A DNA stretch of 64,000 nt from Planctomycetota bacterium (GTDB lineage Bacteria > Planctomycetota > UBA1135 > GCA-002686595), in the NCBI GenBank assembly GCA_014238415.1, contig JABABA010000007.1, forward strand, positions 1-64,000, in the 5' to 3' direction. Position numbers and translations under genes: made by a program. This document shows, one piece after another, positions 18,028-26,404 of this stretch (positions are counted from its first letter, which is position 1; each line of letters begins with the position of its first letter). Under the pieces are notes generated by a model. It ran no database searches. It saw only the letters and a list, made by a program, of their open reading frames with translations, and was not told where the DNA came from.

Positions 18028-18951
18028 ATGGCCAAGCTCCCCCTCATCGACGCCCACTGCCACTGGTTCTCGGCTCCCTTCTTCAAGGCTCTGGCGGAAG
18101 AGAGCCACATGCCGGGCGCACTTGAGCAGCGCATGGCGCAGGTGCAGGAATCAAGCGGCGTGCAGATGCCCGATCAGGACGACTCGGTCCACCGCAAGCG
18201 GTGGCTGGCGGAGATGGAAAAGTCCAAGGTCGACCATCTGGTGATCTTTTCAAGCCACCCGACTGAGTCCCCCACGGTTGCCGAAACCGTGGCCACCGCC
18301 CCCGACCGATTCTCCGGCGTTGCAGTCGTCAACCCCAAAATGGAAAACGCCGCCGGTGGAGTGCAGACCCTGCTTGTGGAACGGAACCTCAGTGGCATTC
18401 TGCTCTTCCCCGCTCAGCACGGCTACCGCATTGACGATCCCCTCGTCACGCCCGTCCTGGAGCAGGTCGCCGCCGTGGGCGGGCTTTGCTATGTGCACTG
18501 CGGCCTGTTCACGGTGCCCCTGCGAGACCATTTCGGCCTCAAGCGTACGGCCAACCCCAGTCTGGCCAATCCGCTCTTTCTGGTGCCCGTCGCGGACCGC
18601 CACCCCGAGATCAATTTCATCATCCCCCACTTCGGTGCGGGCATGTTTCGTGAAACCCTGATGGCGGGCATGCAGTCCAGCAACATCCACACAGACTCCT
18701 CCTCCTCCAATGGCTGGATTCGCACCCAGCCCAAAAGCCTGACCCTGAAGGATGTGTTCGAACGAGCCCTCGATGCCTTCTCCCCCAGCCGGGTGGTCTT
18801 CGGCACGGATTCGGGCACCTTCCCGCGAGGCTGGCGCGAGGATCGGCTCAGTGAGCAGTCCCTGATCGTGCGCGACCTCGGCGGCAGCAGCGATGAACAC
18901 TCCCAGATCTTCGGGGGCAACATCGCGCGCCTGCTCGGTCTCCCTGTCTAG
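18028..18951 (+). CDS. Amidohydrolase (amidohydrolase_2, TIM-barrel)
   Basis: The 307-residue protein opens with the metal-binding strand LPLIDAHCHWF (HxH at residues 10 and 12), continues with barrel strands GGLCYVHCGLF and INFIIPHFGAGMFRETL, and ends with the conserved Asp strand RVVFGTDSGTFPRGW. This is the ACMSD/amidohydrolase_2 layout; the family performs metal-dependent hydrolysis or decarboxylation of small ring or acyl compounds. No signal peptide is present, so it is cytosolic. Benzoate-like compounds are processed elsewhere in this window, but nothing here links this gene to that pathway. The 76-residue spacing between HxH and the next His region is ordinary. Confidence 0.82.
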   Translation: MAKLPLIDAHCHWFSAPFFKALAEESHMPGALEQRMAQVQESSGVQMPDQDDSVHRKRWLAEMEKSKVDHLVIFSSHPTESPTVAETVATAPDRFSGVAVVNPKMENAAGGVQTLLVERNLSGILLFPAQHGYRIDDPLVTPVLEQVAAVGGLCYVHCGLFTVPLRDHFGLKRTANPSLANPLFLVPVADRHPEINFIIPHFGAGMFRETLMAGMQSSNIHTDSSSSNGWIRTQPKSLTLKDVFERALDAFSPSRVVFGTDSGTFPRGWREDRLSEQSLIVRDLGGSSDEHSQIFGGNIARLLGLPV

Positions 18952-18975
18952 GAATCCCAGCCCTCGCGAATCCGC

Positions 18976-19872
18976 TCAGTTGACCACTGGCGTGTCGACC
19001 CGCGGCTCTTGACCACGCAGAACCGAGTTCTCGCCAAACAACTGACGCTGATCCACTTCAAGGGTGCCCTCCAGAGCCTGCACATCGATCTGGCCAGACT
19101 GGGCGTAGGCATCCAAAGCGTTCTGCCAGGTGGCCAAACGCACAGCCTCGGGATCGATGCCCTTTTCCACCATCATGGCCGCCGTGCGCGGAACCGCCAG
19201 TGGGTCAGAGACCCCCCAATCCGCTGAAGAGTCCACGATGATGCGCTCGGGCCCGTACTGCTGCAGCAGTTCGCACATGCGCGCGCTGCCCATCTTGGTA
19301 TGGGGATAGATCGTGAAGGCCGCCCAGGCTCCGGAGTCCAATACGTCCTTGACGGTCTCTTCGTTGTTGTGGTCGATGACCAGCTTGTTCATGGGGACAC
19401 CGCAGTTGGCCGCCACTTCTATGGAACGCTGGATGCCGCGTTTCTTGTCCCGATGGGGCGAGTGCACCATGACCACCATGTCGTTCTCGACAGCGAAATT
19501 CAGCTGTGCTTCGTAGGCTCGCTCTTCAGCGGGGGTGATCTCGTCATAGCCAATCTCACCGATAGCCACCACGCCCTCCTTGAGGGCATAACTCGGCAGG
19601 ACCTCCAGGACCTCCCTGGCCAGACCCTCGTCATTGGCTTCTTTGGAATTCAAACCAATGGCGCAGTAGTGACTGATGCCAAACTGGGAGGCACGGAATC
19701 GTTCCCAACCCAAGATGCTTGCGAAGTAATCGGTAAAAGCCCCCAAGGTGGTACGCGGCTGTCCCAGCCAGAAGGCCGGCTCGATCACCGCGCGAATACC
19801 TGCCTCGGCCATGGCCACATAGTCATTGGTGGTGCGGCTGGTACAGTGAATATGGGGATCGAAGAAACGCAT
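18976..19872 (-). CDS. eboB: TatD-family hydrolase, EboB-like
   Basis: A 298-residue TIM-barrel metallohydrolase: FFDPHIHCTSRT (HxH, residues 7 and 9), VAIGEIGYDE, VMVHSPHRDKKRG, LVIDHNNEETV and IIVDSSADWGVSDPL supply the metal ligands. Its sequence is not that of TatD nuclease proper, and its gene follows an EboA homologue by five bases, the same pairing as in eboA-eboB of the ebo cluster, where the TatD-like protein is EboB. Ebo proteins are linked to export or traffic of an unknown metabolite (in cyanobacteria, scytonemin precursor transport). Assignment as EboB relies on this context; the hydrolase fold itself is clear. Confidence 0.8.
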   Translation of the reverse strand: MRFFDPHIHCTSRTTNDYVAMAEAGIRAVIEPAFWLGQPRTTLGAFTDYFASILGWERFRASQFGISHYCAIGLNSKEANDEGLAREVLEVLPSYALKEGVVAIGEIGYDEITPAEERAYEAQLNFAVENDMVVMVHSPHRDKKRGIQRSIEVAANCGVPMNKLVIDHNNEETVKDVLDSGAWAAFTIYPHTKMGSARMCELLQQYGPERIIVDSSADWGVSDPLAVPRTAAMMVEKGIDPEAVRLATWQNALDAYAQSGQIDVQALEGTLEVDQRQLFGENSVLRGQEPRVDTPVVN

Positions 19873-19877
19873 GGGAT

Positions 19878-20834
19878 TTATTGTTTGGAGGTCTCACGCC
19901 CAGGAAGTCGGCCGAAGGCCGCCTGGGAGCAGTCGCCGGCCTGGGCGGCCTCCGCCCAGGGGGAGAGCAAGGGGTCTTGGGCCCGGATGAAGGCCTCCAG
20001 CCTACCCTCTTGCAGGGCTCGACCGAGGGCAAGAATCCCGGCGCAGCGACCTTCGGATGTGCCATGGTTGATTTCGTGGTCGATCAGGGGCAGGGCACGC
20101 TCCTGCTCATAGGGTCCCAGGCAAAGCCACAGGTCGGGCTGAATCGGGCGCCCTGCACTGGTGCGTTCTTCCACCAGATCCAAAGCCATGCGTGCCAGAT
20201 CCTCGTCCAGCCGACCATCCAGGCCATGCACGCGCCAAAGGGGCGAATCCAAGAAGAGCGCCTTGATCGCCATCTGACGCCAGGCCACGTCCTCGAAGTA
20301 CGCCGCGGGATAAGGATTGTCACAGGCCACCGCTTCAAAGACCGGCACTATGTTGGTGCGGCAGCCTTCCTGCATGCGCCATTGAAAACGAAGAGGGTCA
20401 GGCAGCAGGGGCAGGACACGATAAAGGGCACGGCACTCACCCTCATCCGCGTGGCCAAAGAGGGCCTCCACTGCTTCGGCACAACTGGGCTGACCCAAGT
20501 CCTCGCGAGTCATCCACAGACAGACGCGCAGGGTCTCAAGCAGACCCCAGCGCTCTGGATTCCAACCTGGCAGAAGTTCCGCGGCACGGGCGAGTTCTGA
20601 TTCGCTTGGGTCCAGCAGCACCCGGTCACGGGCATGGCGGCTGGAGAGGGCAAAAAGCAGGCCCATGCGCTTGGGATCAACTCCCGCGCGAATTTCCTCT
20701 TGCGCCCTGCGAGCAAAATCCCCCGCCTCTGCAGACAACCGCGTCCCGAGCAGGGCGTCCAGGAACTCTCCAATCTGCTTCACATCCAATGCCCTGCTCA
20801 GTTCCGAACCTGCCTGTTCACCCTTGATGGTCAT
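19878..20834 (-). CDS. eboA: EboA-domain protein
   Basis: About 318 mostly helical residues with no signal peptide. It is recognised by EboA-family stretches such as ALYRVLPLLPDPLRFQWRM, EGCRTNIVPVFEAVACDNP and NPYPAAYFEDVAWRQMAIKA, followed by FLDSPLWRVHGLDGR. The molecular function is unknown; EboA is a marker gene of the ebo metabolite-traffic cluster found in cyanobacteria, Bacteroidota and algal endosymbionts. The ATG at 20834 lies just after the stop of the upstream toroid gene (a TTG at 20840 would overlap it by four bases), and eboB follows after five bases. The other ebo genes (UbiA-like EboC, dehydroquinate-synthase-like EboD, EboE, EboF) are not in the window. Confidence 0.82.
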   Translation of the reverse strand: MTIKGEQAGSELSRALDVKQIGEFLDALLGTRLSAEAGDFARRAQEEIRAGVDPKRMGLLFALSSRHARDRVLLDPSESELARAAELLPGWNPERWGLLETLRVCLWMTREDLGQPSCAEAVEALFGHADEGECRALYRVLPLLPDPLRFQWRMQEGCRTNIVPVFEAVACDNPYPAAYFEDVAWRQMAIKALFLDSPLWRVHGLDGRLDEDLARMALDLVEERTSAGRPIQPDLWLCLGPYEQERALPLIDHEINHGTSEGRCAGILALGRALQEGRLEAFIRAQDPLLSPWAEAAQAGDCSQAAFGRLPGRETSKQ

Positions 20835-20836
20835 GC

Positions 20837-22015
20837 TCAACGGAGCCCCTCCTCAAGGGTCAGAATCGAATAGGCGGTGGCGGATGTGATCGCGTAGCCC
20901 GCATCCATGAAATCACTCATGCTTCCGTCCTTCAATTGGGTCTTGGTGATATGGGGCCGCAGTTGGGCGTGCCACTCTTCCCGCTCCTCCTCGGGCAGGG
21001 TATTGATCACCTTGGCCGCATAGTAGTGGGCGAAGTAATAGAAGTAGCCCGCGTTGGCATGAAATCCCTCATGGGGAACCGGTCGAGTACGAACGTGGTC
21101 GAGGAACCCGTGGTGTTTGAAAAGGGCTGCCAGACCTTCACGCACCATCTCGTGGGTCACATGGCGGTCCCCCGCCCGCACCCGCGCCCAGTTACCGACT
21201 TGAGTGCGTCCCAAGCTCCCTTCCATGCGGTTGATGTGCTCGATGCCCCCGATCCGCACACGCGGATTCAAGTCGTATTCGTAGGCTCCCCCGGGCAGGT
21301 TGCAGCGAGCCACATAACTCAAGGCCCGCTCGGTCACCCTTTGTTCCACACCCCACTCCCGCTGCTGCGCGCGAATCAAGGATGGCAGGACCAGGGCGGT
21401 GCAAAAGGAGGTGGCCCAGGTCGGCATCCGGTCATAGGGCGGGTCGTCATAGTAGGCCCAGCCCCCCATGTCCGACTGGTGGGCCAGGAGCGAGGCCAGG
21501 AACTTGCGCCCCCGAGCCTCCAGAGCCTCCGCCTGCGGCCCCTCTCCGAAACGCTCATCGTCCAACAACTCCATACAAGCCACAAATCCGTAGAGCGTGC
21601 TCCAGACCCGATCGTTGTCCCAGTCCGACCCGCGCGTGGAAGCGCGTGTGCTACAGAGCCACCCGATCGCAAGATCCAAGGCCTTGCGGCGCTCCGGCGT
21701 CTCGGGAATCGCCGCCAGAGCCATGGTCCCCAGGGCATGGGCCCCCACCTGCCAGGAGTAGTAGGTTTCAAGCGCAAAGCCCAACTCCAAGACGCAGTCC
21801 GGCGCCCCTGCACCCCAACTCCCATCGGGGTTCTGCCGTCCGAGCAAGGAGTCGATGGCCCGCTTGTGCGGCCCGTGCACCTCTTCCCCCGAGAGAACCC
21901 GCGGCACATCCCGCGAGATCACCGGCGTGACCTTGGGCAGAACGCGCCCGGAGTCCACAGGATCCTGCACCTGGGGCGCCGCGCAAACCACCCAACAAAC
22001 CAGCAAGGGCAACAT
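20837..22015 (-). CDS. Secreted prenyltransferase/squalene-cyclase-like toroid protein
   Basis: The 392-residue protein has a short N-terminal signal (MLPLLVCWVVCAAPQVQ). It then contains alpha/alpha-toroid repeats of the squalene-hopene-cyclase type, with QW-like motifs NPDGSWGAG (about residue 62) and DMGGWAYYDD (about residue 182), and helices such as YFYYFAHYYAAKVIN. The cyclase acid motif DxDD is not seen, so it is a non-catalytic or hydrolase-like relative, as is common in Planctomycetota. It sits between the His-rich lipoprotein gene (two-base gap) and eboA (adjacent), in one operon, suggesting that it handles the same exported product. Confidence 0.75.
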   Translation of the reverse strand: MLPLLVCWVVCAAPQVQDPVDSGRVLPKVTPVISRDVPRVLSGEEVHGPHKRAIDSLLGRQNPDGSWGAGAPDCVLELGFALETYYSWQVGAHALGTMALAAIPETPERRKALDLAIGWLCSTRASTRGSDWDNDRVWSTLYGFVACMELLDDERFGEGPQAEALEARGRKFLASLLAHQSDMGGWAYYDDPPYDRMPTWATSFCTALVLPSLIRAQQREWGVEQRVTERALSYVARCNLPGGAYEYDLNPRVRIGGIEHINRMEGSLGRTQVGNWARVRAGDRHVTHEMVREGLAALFKHHGFLDHVRTRPVPHEGFHANAGYFYYFAHYYAAKVINTLPEEEREEWHAQLRPHITKTQLKDGSMSDFMDAGYAITSATAYSILTLEEGLR

Positions 22016-22017
22016 GC

Positions 22018-22992
22018 CTACTTGTCCTCTCCCGAGAAGGTCTGGGCTTGACCGGCCTTGCCCTGTTCGAGGACGGGTGGGCGCTTGTGCTGTTGATCTG
22101 AATGATCTTCATGCTCGCCGCTCTCATGCTCCTGGTGTTCCGCATGCTCCTGCTGTTCGGCGTCAGGATGCTCGTGGCTGTGGCGCTCATGCTCGGCCCC
22201 TGCGTCATGATCGTGCTCGTCCCCGGACTGCCCCTCCTGGGAATTGCGCTGGGCCCGGCGCAGCTTTCTTCTGGCTGCCTCCAGGGCGTACTGCGCCTCG
22301 GCTATGGCCTCATGCTTGCGGCGCATTTTCTGCTCCTGCTCCAGATCAAAACGCCCACGCTTGTGTTGCAGCGCCTCAAGAGCCTGGGAAGCCCGAACGC
22401 GCGCCTGCTCCAGCGCAAACTCCTTACCAGGCAGTTCATGCTCAAGCACCACCCTCAGGCGCGATGCGGACAAGAGCTTGCCCCGCTCCGCAAAAGCCAC
22501 GCTCATGCGGTGTCGGCGGATGATTTCATCCCGCGAACGGGCCTCCTCTTCCTGCTCGTAGATATCCAGAATCCCCTGCAGATCCTGCTGGGCGCCAATC
22601 AGCCGCTCTGCGGAGCGGTCCAGGGCCATGCGCGCCACCTCTTCCTCCTGGGCCCGTTCCAACTCAGCGAAACGCTCCAGTTTCTTCGTCGCCTGGACAA
22701 GAGCCACCTCCGCCCCGTGCAGTGCAATTTCCGCGTCCTTGCGAGCCAGCCACTCACCAAGCTTGGCCAGCTCAAGGTCCGTCTGCGCATGATGCATGGC
22801 GCGCTCAGAGGTCTCCAACTTGTGCCGCAGATCCCGCAGTTTCTCCCCTGAGGCCTGGGACTGCTGCTGGTCTTTGGTGCCCCGCGGGGAGTCGGCCTGG
22901 ACCTTGACCACGCAGGCAGACAACAAGCCGGCGATCAGCAACGGAGTAAGACGGGAAATCGAAGTCGATAGAAAAGGTCGTTGAAATTTCAT
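22018..22992 (-). CDS. Coiled-coil lipoprotein with His/Glu-rich metal-binding-like tail
   Basis: First gene of the ebo-containing operon. Residues 1-27 are a lipoprotein signal (LTPLLIAGLLSA before Cys). Residues 45-260 are a charged, heptad-like helix (long runs of E/K/R/A with RKDAEIALHGAEVALVQA) that should form an extended coiled coil, resembling periplasmic adaptor or TolC-partner helices. Residues 265-310 hold repeated HD, HE and EH pairs (DEHDHDAGAEHERHSHEH), a composition typical of Zn/Ni/Cu storage tails. No enzyme domain is visible. Together with eboA, eboB and the toroid protein it may form an envelope assembly, which is inference. A GGGCG/CGCCC hairpin lies at 23003-23016, just upstream of the start. 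Confidence 0.7.
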   Translation of the reverse strand: MKFQRPFLSTSISRLTPLLIAGLLSACVVKVQADSPRGTKDQQQSQASGEKLRDLRHKLETSERAMHHAQTDLELAKLGEWLARKDAEIALHGAEVALVQATKKLERFAELERAQEEEVARMALDRSAERLIGAQQDLQGILDIYEQEEEARSRDEIIRRHRMSVAFAERGKLLSASRLRVVLEHELPGKEFALEQARVRASQALEALQHKRGRFDLEQEQKMRRKHEAIAEAQYALEAARRKLRRAQRNSQEGQSGDEHDHDAGAEHERHSHEHPDAEQQEHAEHQEHESGEHEDHSDQQHKRPPVLEQGKAGQAQTFSGEDK

Positions 22993-23199
22993 TTTCGAGG
23001 GTGGGCGTGGACGCCCGAGAGGGTCAGAGGTCGCCCATGATGGGGCGCGCAGCCGTTCTTGAAAAGGACATCTTGAAAAGGAGCAGTTGCGCGGCTGGAC
23101 TCAGGGTGCCTGGGCATGGACAATCCTGCCCCAGAACCTGCCCCCACTCCCCACGGGGGCCAGCCAGTCACTTCTGGCTCGAACCTCAGCAACACAAAC

Positions 23200-24834
23200 A
23201 TGACACACGGCACCTTCCAGACTCCCGACCCCCACAACGAACCGGTCAAGGACTACGCCCCCGGTAGCCCCGAGCGGGAGAGCCTTCAGGCTGAACTCAA
23301 GCGAATGCGCGCCAACCCGGTCGAGGTTCCCCTGCTGGTGGGCGGCGAAAAAGTGTGCACGGGCAACACCGCCAAGATGCGCTCGCCCCACGATCATGAC
23401 CTGGACCTGGGCAGCTATCACCAAGCCAGGCCAGAGGATGTGACCCAAGCAATCGACGCAGCCACCGAGGCCCGAGCTGACTGGCAGGCCCTGCCCTGGG
23501 AAGAGCGCGCCACTGTCTTCCTCAAGGCCGCCGACCTTCTGGCTGGCCCCTGGCGCGACCGTGTCAACGCCGCCACCATGCTGGGCCAGAGCAAGACCTG
23601 CCACCAGGCCGAGATCGATGCGGCCTGCGAGTTGATCGATTTCTGGCGCTACAACGTGCGTTTCATGGAACGCATCTACTCTGAGCAGCCCGATTCCTCC
23701 GCAGGTTGTTGGAACCGCCTGGAGCACCGCCCCCTCGATGGCTTCGTGTTTGCAATCACGCCCTTCAACTTCACCTCCATCGCCGGTAACCTGCCCACCG
23801 CTCCCGCCATGCTGGGCAACACCGCGATCTGGAAGCCCGCTTCCACATCGGTGCTGTCCAACTACTACCTCTCCGAACTCATGATCGAAGCGGGCGTCCC
23901 CGCCGGGGTGATCAACTTCCTGCCCGGCCGCGGCGCCCAGGTGGGCGACCCGGTGATGGCCGATTCACGACTGGCCGGAATCCACTTCACCGGATCCACT
24001 GCTGTGTTCCAGGGCATCTGGCGCAACATCGCCGAGCACCTGCCGAGCTACGGACAATATCCGCGCCTGGTGGGCGAAACCGGTGGCAAGGATTTTGTCA
24101 TGGCCCTGCCCGGCAGCGAAGCGCGCACCTTGGCCGTAGCCCTGGCCCGTGGCGCATTCGAATACCAAGGCCAGAAGTGCTCTGCCGCCAGCCGCGCCTA
24201 TATCCCGCGCTCGATCTGGCCGGATGTGCTGGAGGAGCTTGAGTCCATCAGTTCGGAGATGGCCATGGGCGACCCGGGCGACTTCAACAACTTCCTGGGC
24301 GCCGTGATCGACGAGAGCAGCTTCAACAAGCTCTCCAAGGCCATCGATGGCGCCCGCGCAGACTCCAGCTGCAAGGTAGTCGTGGGCGGCGAGTGCGACT
24401 CCAGCCAAGGCTGGTTCATCCGGCCCACGGTGATTGAGACCGGCGACCCGAAGCATGACCTGATGCGCACCGAGCTCTTTGGCCCGGTGTTGACAGTGTT
24501 CCCCTATGACGACGCAAGAGTCGACGAAACCGTCCAGTTGTGCGCGGATACGAGCGAGTACGCACTGACTGGCGCGGTCTTCGGGACAGATCGCAAGGCA
24601 TTGCGCAAGGCAATGGAGACCCTGCGCTTCGCCGCGGGGAACTTCTATGTCAACGACAAGCCGACCGGTGCTGTGGTTGGACAGCAGCCCTTTGGTGGAG
24701 CCCGCGCCTCAGGCACGAATGACAAGGCGGGGTCGATCCTGAATCTGCTCAGGTGGGTGAGTCCACGGACGATCAAGGAGACTTTTGTTCCCCCATCCGA
24801 CTGGCGTTACCCGTTCCTGGGCACTGGCGACTAG
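23200..24834 (+). CDS. pruA: L-glutamate gamma-semialdehyde (P5C) dehydrogenase
   Basis: Oxidises glutamate semialdehyde (from proline or arginine/ornithine) to glutamate with NAD+. From ATG 23200 the enzyme is 544 residues, the normal length of the monofunctional long-form P5C dehydrogenases. The ORF extends 28 codons upstream, but those residues are Pro/Asn-rich and not family-like. Visible: RADWQALPWEER, AITPFNFTSIAGNLPTAPA, GSTAVFQGIWRNIAEH, catalytic Glu293 in LVGETGGKDF, catalytic Cys327 in YQGQKCSAASRAY, and the specific C-terminal QPFGGARASGTNDKAGS. Its TAG interlocks with the TAG of the convergent lectin gene in the sequence CTAG. No proline dehydrogenase gene is nearby. Confidence 0.93.
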   Translation: MTHGTFQTPDPHNEPVKDYAPGSPERESLQAELKRMRANPVEVPLLVGGEKVCTGNTAKMRSPHDHDLDLGSYHQARPEDVTQAIDAATEARADWQALPWEERATVFLKAADLLAGPWRDRVNAATMLGQSKTCHQAEIDAACELIDFWRYNVRFMERIYSEQPDSSAGCWNRLEHRPLDGFVFAITPFNFTSIAGNLPTAPAMLGNTAIWKPASTSVLSNYYLSELMIEAGVPAGVINFLPGRGAQVGDPVMADSRLAGIHFTGSTAVFQGIWRNIAEHLPSYGQYPRLVGETGGKDFVMALPGSEARTLAVALARGAFEYQGQKCSAASRAYIPRSIWPDVLEELESISSEMAMGDPGDFNNFLGAVIDESSFNKLSKAIDGARADSSCKVVVGGECDSSQGWFIRPTVIETGDPKHDLMRTELFGPVLTVFPYDDARVDETVQLCADTSEYALTGAVFGTDRKALRKAMETLRFAAGNFYVNDKPTGAVVGQQPFGGARASGTNDKAGSILNLLRWVSPRTIKETFVPPSDWRYPFLGTGD

Positions 24835-26141
24835 AACGTGACGGCGATCCCGTTGCTGAAGTTGGACACGCCGCCCACATCTCTGAACCACAATTGATAC
24901 AACCAGGTATCACCTGATGTGATCACCCCCGCAGGGGGGTCAGGCAGCACAGCAGGTATGTCATACCCGCTTCCCACTGAAGAAGTGCCGGTCAGGTTCT
25001 GGAGAACGCCAGCGGCATCGAAGCGGCCCAGTGAATTCAAGGTGGCCGAGGTTACGCCGGTGTAGCGGCCGAGAGGCGCGCTCAAGCAGAGCAGACCTTG
25101 ACTCACGGTCACGGGGTTGGGCAACTCGCCCGCTGAAACCAGGAAATAACCGAACTGGTCAAGGGGACCACCGTCCGCTTCAAGGTGATAAAGGCCGGGC
25201 CCGCTGAAGGAGGAGTTCTCAAGGGTCACTGGCTGCCCAGATGAAGTGTTGTTGGCAGGGTCGCAGAAGAGGCTAGGGCCTCCTACCAGGCCATCGAATT
25301 CGACAATGTATTCGCTGGGTGCGGTCGATGTGGCGAGCATGTCGTTCCAGCCGCCCCCGTGCCATTCGCCGTAGTTCTCACCTACGGGGTTGTCGTTGGG
25401 CTCACCGGTGGCCCAGAAGGTAAAGACCAAGGGCTCGCCCGTGATCCATTCCCAGCCTCCGCCGGGTTCCGCGTAGGTGCTGGAGGAGGTGTTTTGAATC
25501 AGGCCGATCCAGGGACGGGTGAAAGTCAGGTTGGCAACAATCCAATCATGCTCGGCCTGATCTGTAATCGTGACCAGATGCCCGGTCAGGCCATTGAAGT
25601 TCATGGCCTCGGCTCCAGCGCGGGCAACATGCCAATCTGGACCATCGTTGACCACCAGATAGGAGTGTCCGTTCCCGGGATTCACGATCGGGACCTGAGG
25701 GCTCAAGCCAAATGTGCCAATGCCTCCAGGTGCGGTTGGATAGGTGCCCACTCGCACGAGGTATTCAGCACCCGCGACAGCAGAAAAAGTCAGCTCGGAC
25801 TGGAAACCGCAAGCATCATCGTTGCAAGCCAACATGATGTCGCTGCAGGTCACTCCATCATAGACCGCAACCTTGGTGTCAACTGTGGTTTGTCCGCAGA
25901 ACGACAAGAGAGTGGGAGCCGTAGTGGCCGCAGTCCATCGGAACCACACATCCTGCTCCACCTGGTCGGAACCAAAGGCCAGGCACAGAGGGTCAGCCAG
26001 GCCGTCCGTTGTGGCAGTCGAATTGTCGAATGCATGCGGGCCGGGGCCGCTGATCACCAGGGCAGAAATACAATCGTCGCTACCTTGGGCAAAGAGGGGA
26101 GAAACGAGCAGAAAGGAAAAGCAGAAAGCAGCAAGGCGCAT
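24831..26141 (-). CDS. Secreted C-type-lectin-domain protein with C-terminal beta module
   Basis: The ATG at 26141 gives a 436-residue protein with a clean signal peptide (MRLAAFCFSFLLVSPLFAQ). Residues 20-160 are a beta-rich domain with paired Cys (FCGQTTVDTKVAVYDG, CSDIMLACNDDACGF). Residues 165-300 are a C-type lectin fold (GHLVTITDQAEHDWI, PWIGLIQN, WEWITGEPL, WATGEPNDNP, GGWNDM). The EPN and WND motifs are the mannose-type calcium site, so sugar binding is likely. The final 130 residues repeat the C-terminal module of the FG-GAP protein at 624-2244 (QGLLCLSAPLGR, TWLYQLWFRDV). A longer ORF start at 26216 precedes the signal peptide and is rejected. Confidence 0.8.
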   Translation of the reverse strand: MRLAAFCFSFLLVSPLFAQGSDDCISALVISGPGPHAFDNSTATTDGLADPLCLAFGSDQVEQDVWFRWTAATTAPTLLSFCGQTTVDTKVAVYDGVTCSDIMLACNDDACGFQSELTFSAVAGAEYLVRVGTYPTAPGGIGTFGLSPQVPIVNPGNGHSYLVVNDGPDWHVARAGAEAMNFNGLTGHLVTITDQAEHDWIVANLTFTRPWIGLIQNTSSSTYAEPGGGWEWITGEPLVFTFWATGEPNDNPVGENYGEWHGGGWNDMLATSTAPSEYIVEFDGLVGGPSLFCDPANNTSSGQPVTLENSSFSGPGLYHLEADGGPLDQFGYFLVSAGELPNPVTVSQGLLCLSAPLGRYTGVTSATLNSLGRFDAAGVLQNLTGTSSVGSGYDIPAVLPDPPAGVITSGDTWLYQLWFRDVGGVSNFSNGIAVTF

Positions 26142-26335
26142 GAGAGTCAAGGAGTGGTAAACGAAGTGACAGGGAACCGAATTGAAGCATACATCTGGAT
26201 TCCAGAATGCGCCCAAAAACCCTCGTTGCGGGCCAAGGATGGGGCCCCCACCCCTGGTCCCTGGATCCGCTGCAGCAGTGCCTCAACCCGCCCCCCCAAG
26301 GCCCGTGAGAACATAGAATCCCCACCCGGGATGTC

Positions 26336-26345
26336 CCGATATCGG
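26336..26345. promoter_or_regulatory. 10-bp palindrome in the divergent lectin/olsB intergenic region
   Basis: CCGATATCGG is a perfect palindrome 59 nt upstream of olsB and 194 nt upstream of the lectin gene. Position fits an operator, but no regulator is known and the call is tentative. Confidence 0.2.
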
Positions 26346-26404
26346 ACCTCTCCGGCCCGCAGCGCTCCACGCGCCGCCCCCACCCTGAGCACCTGAACTC
26401 CGCG

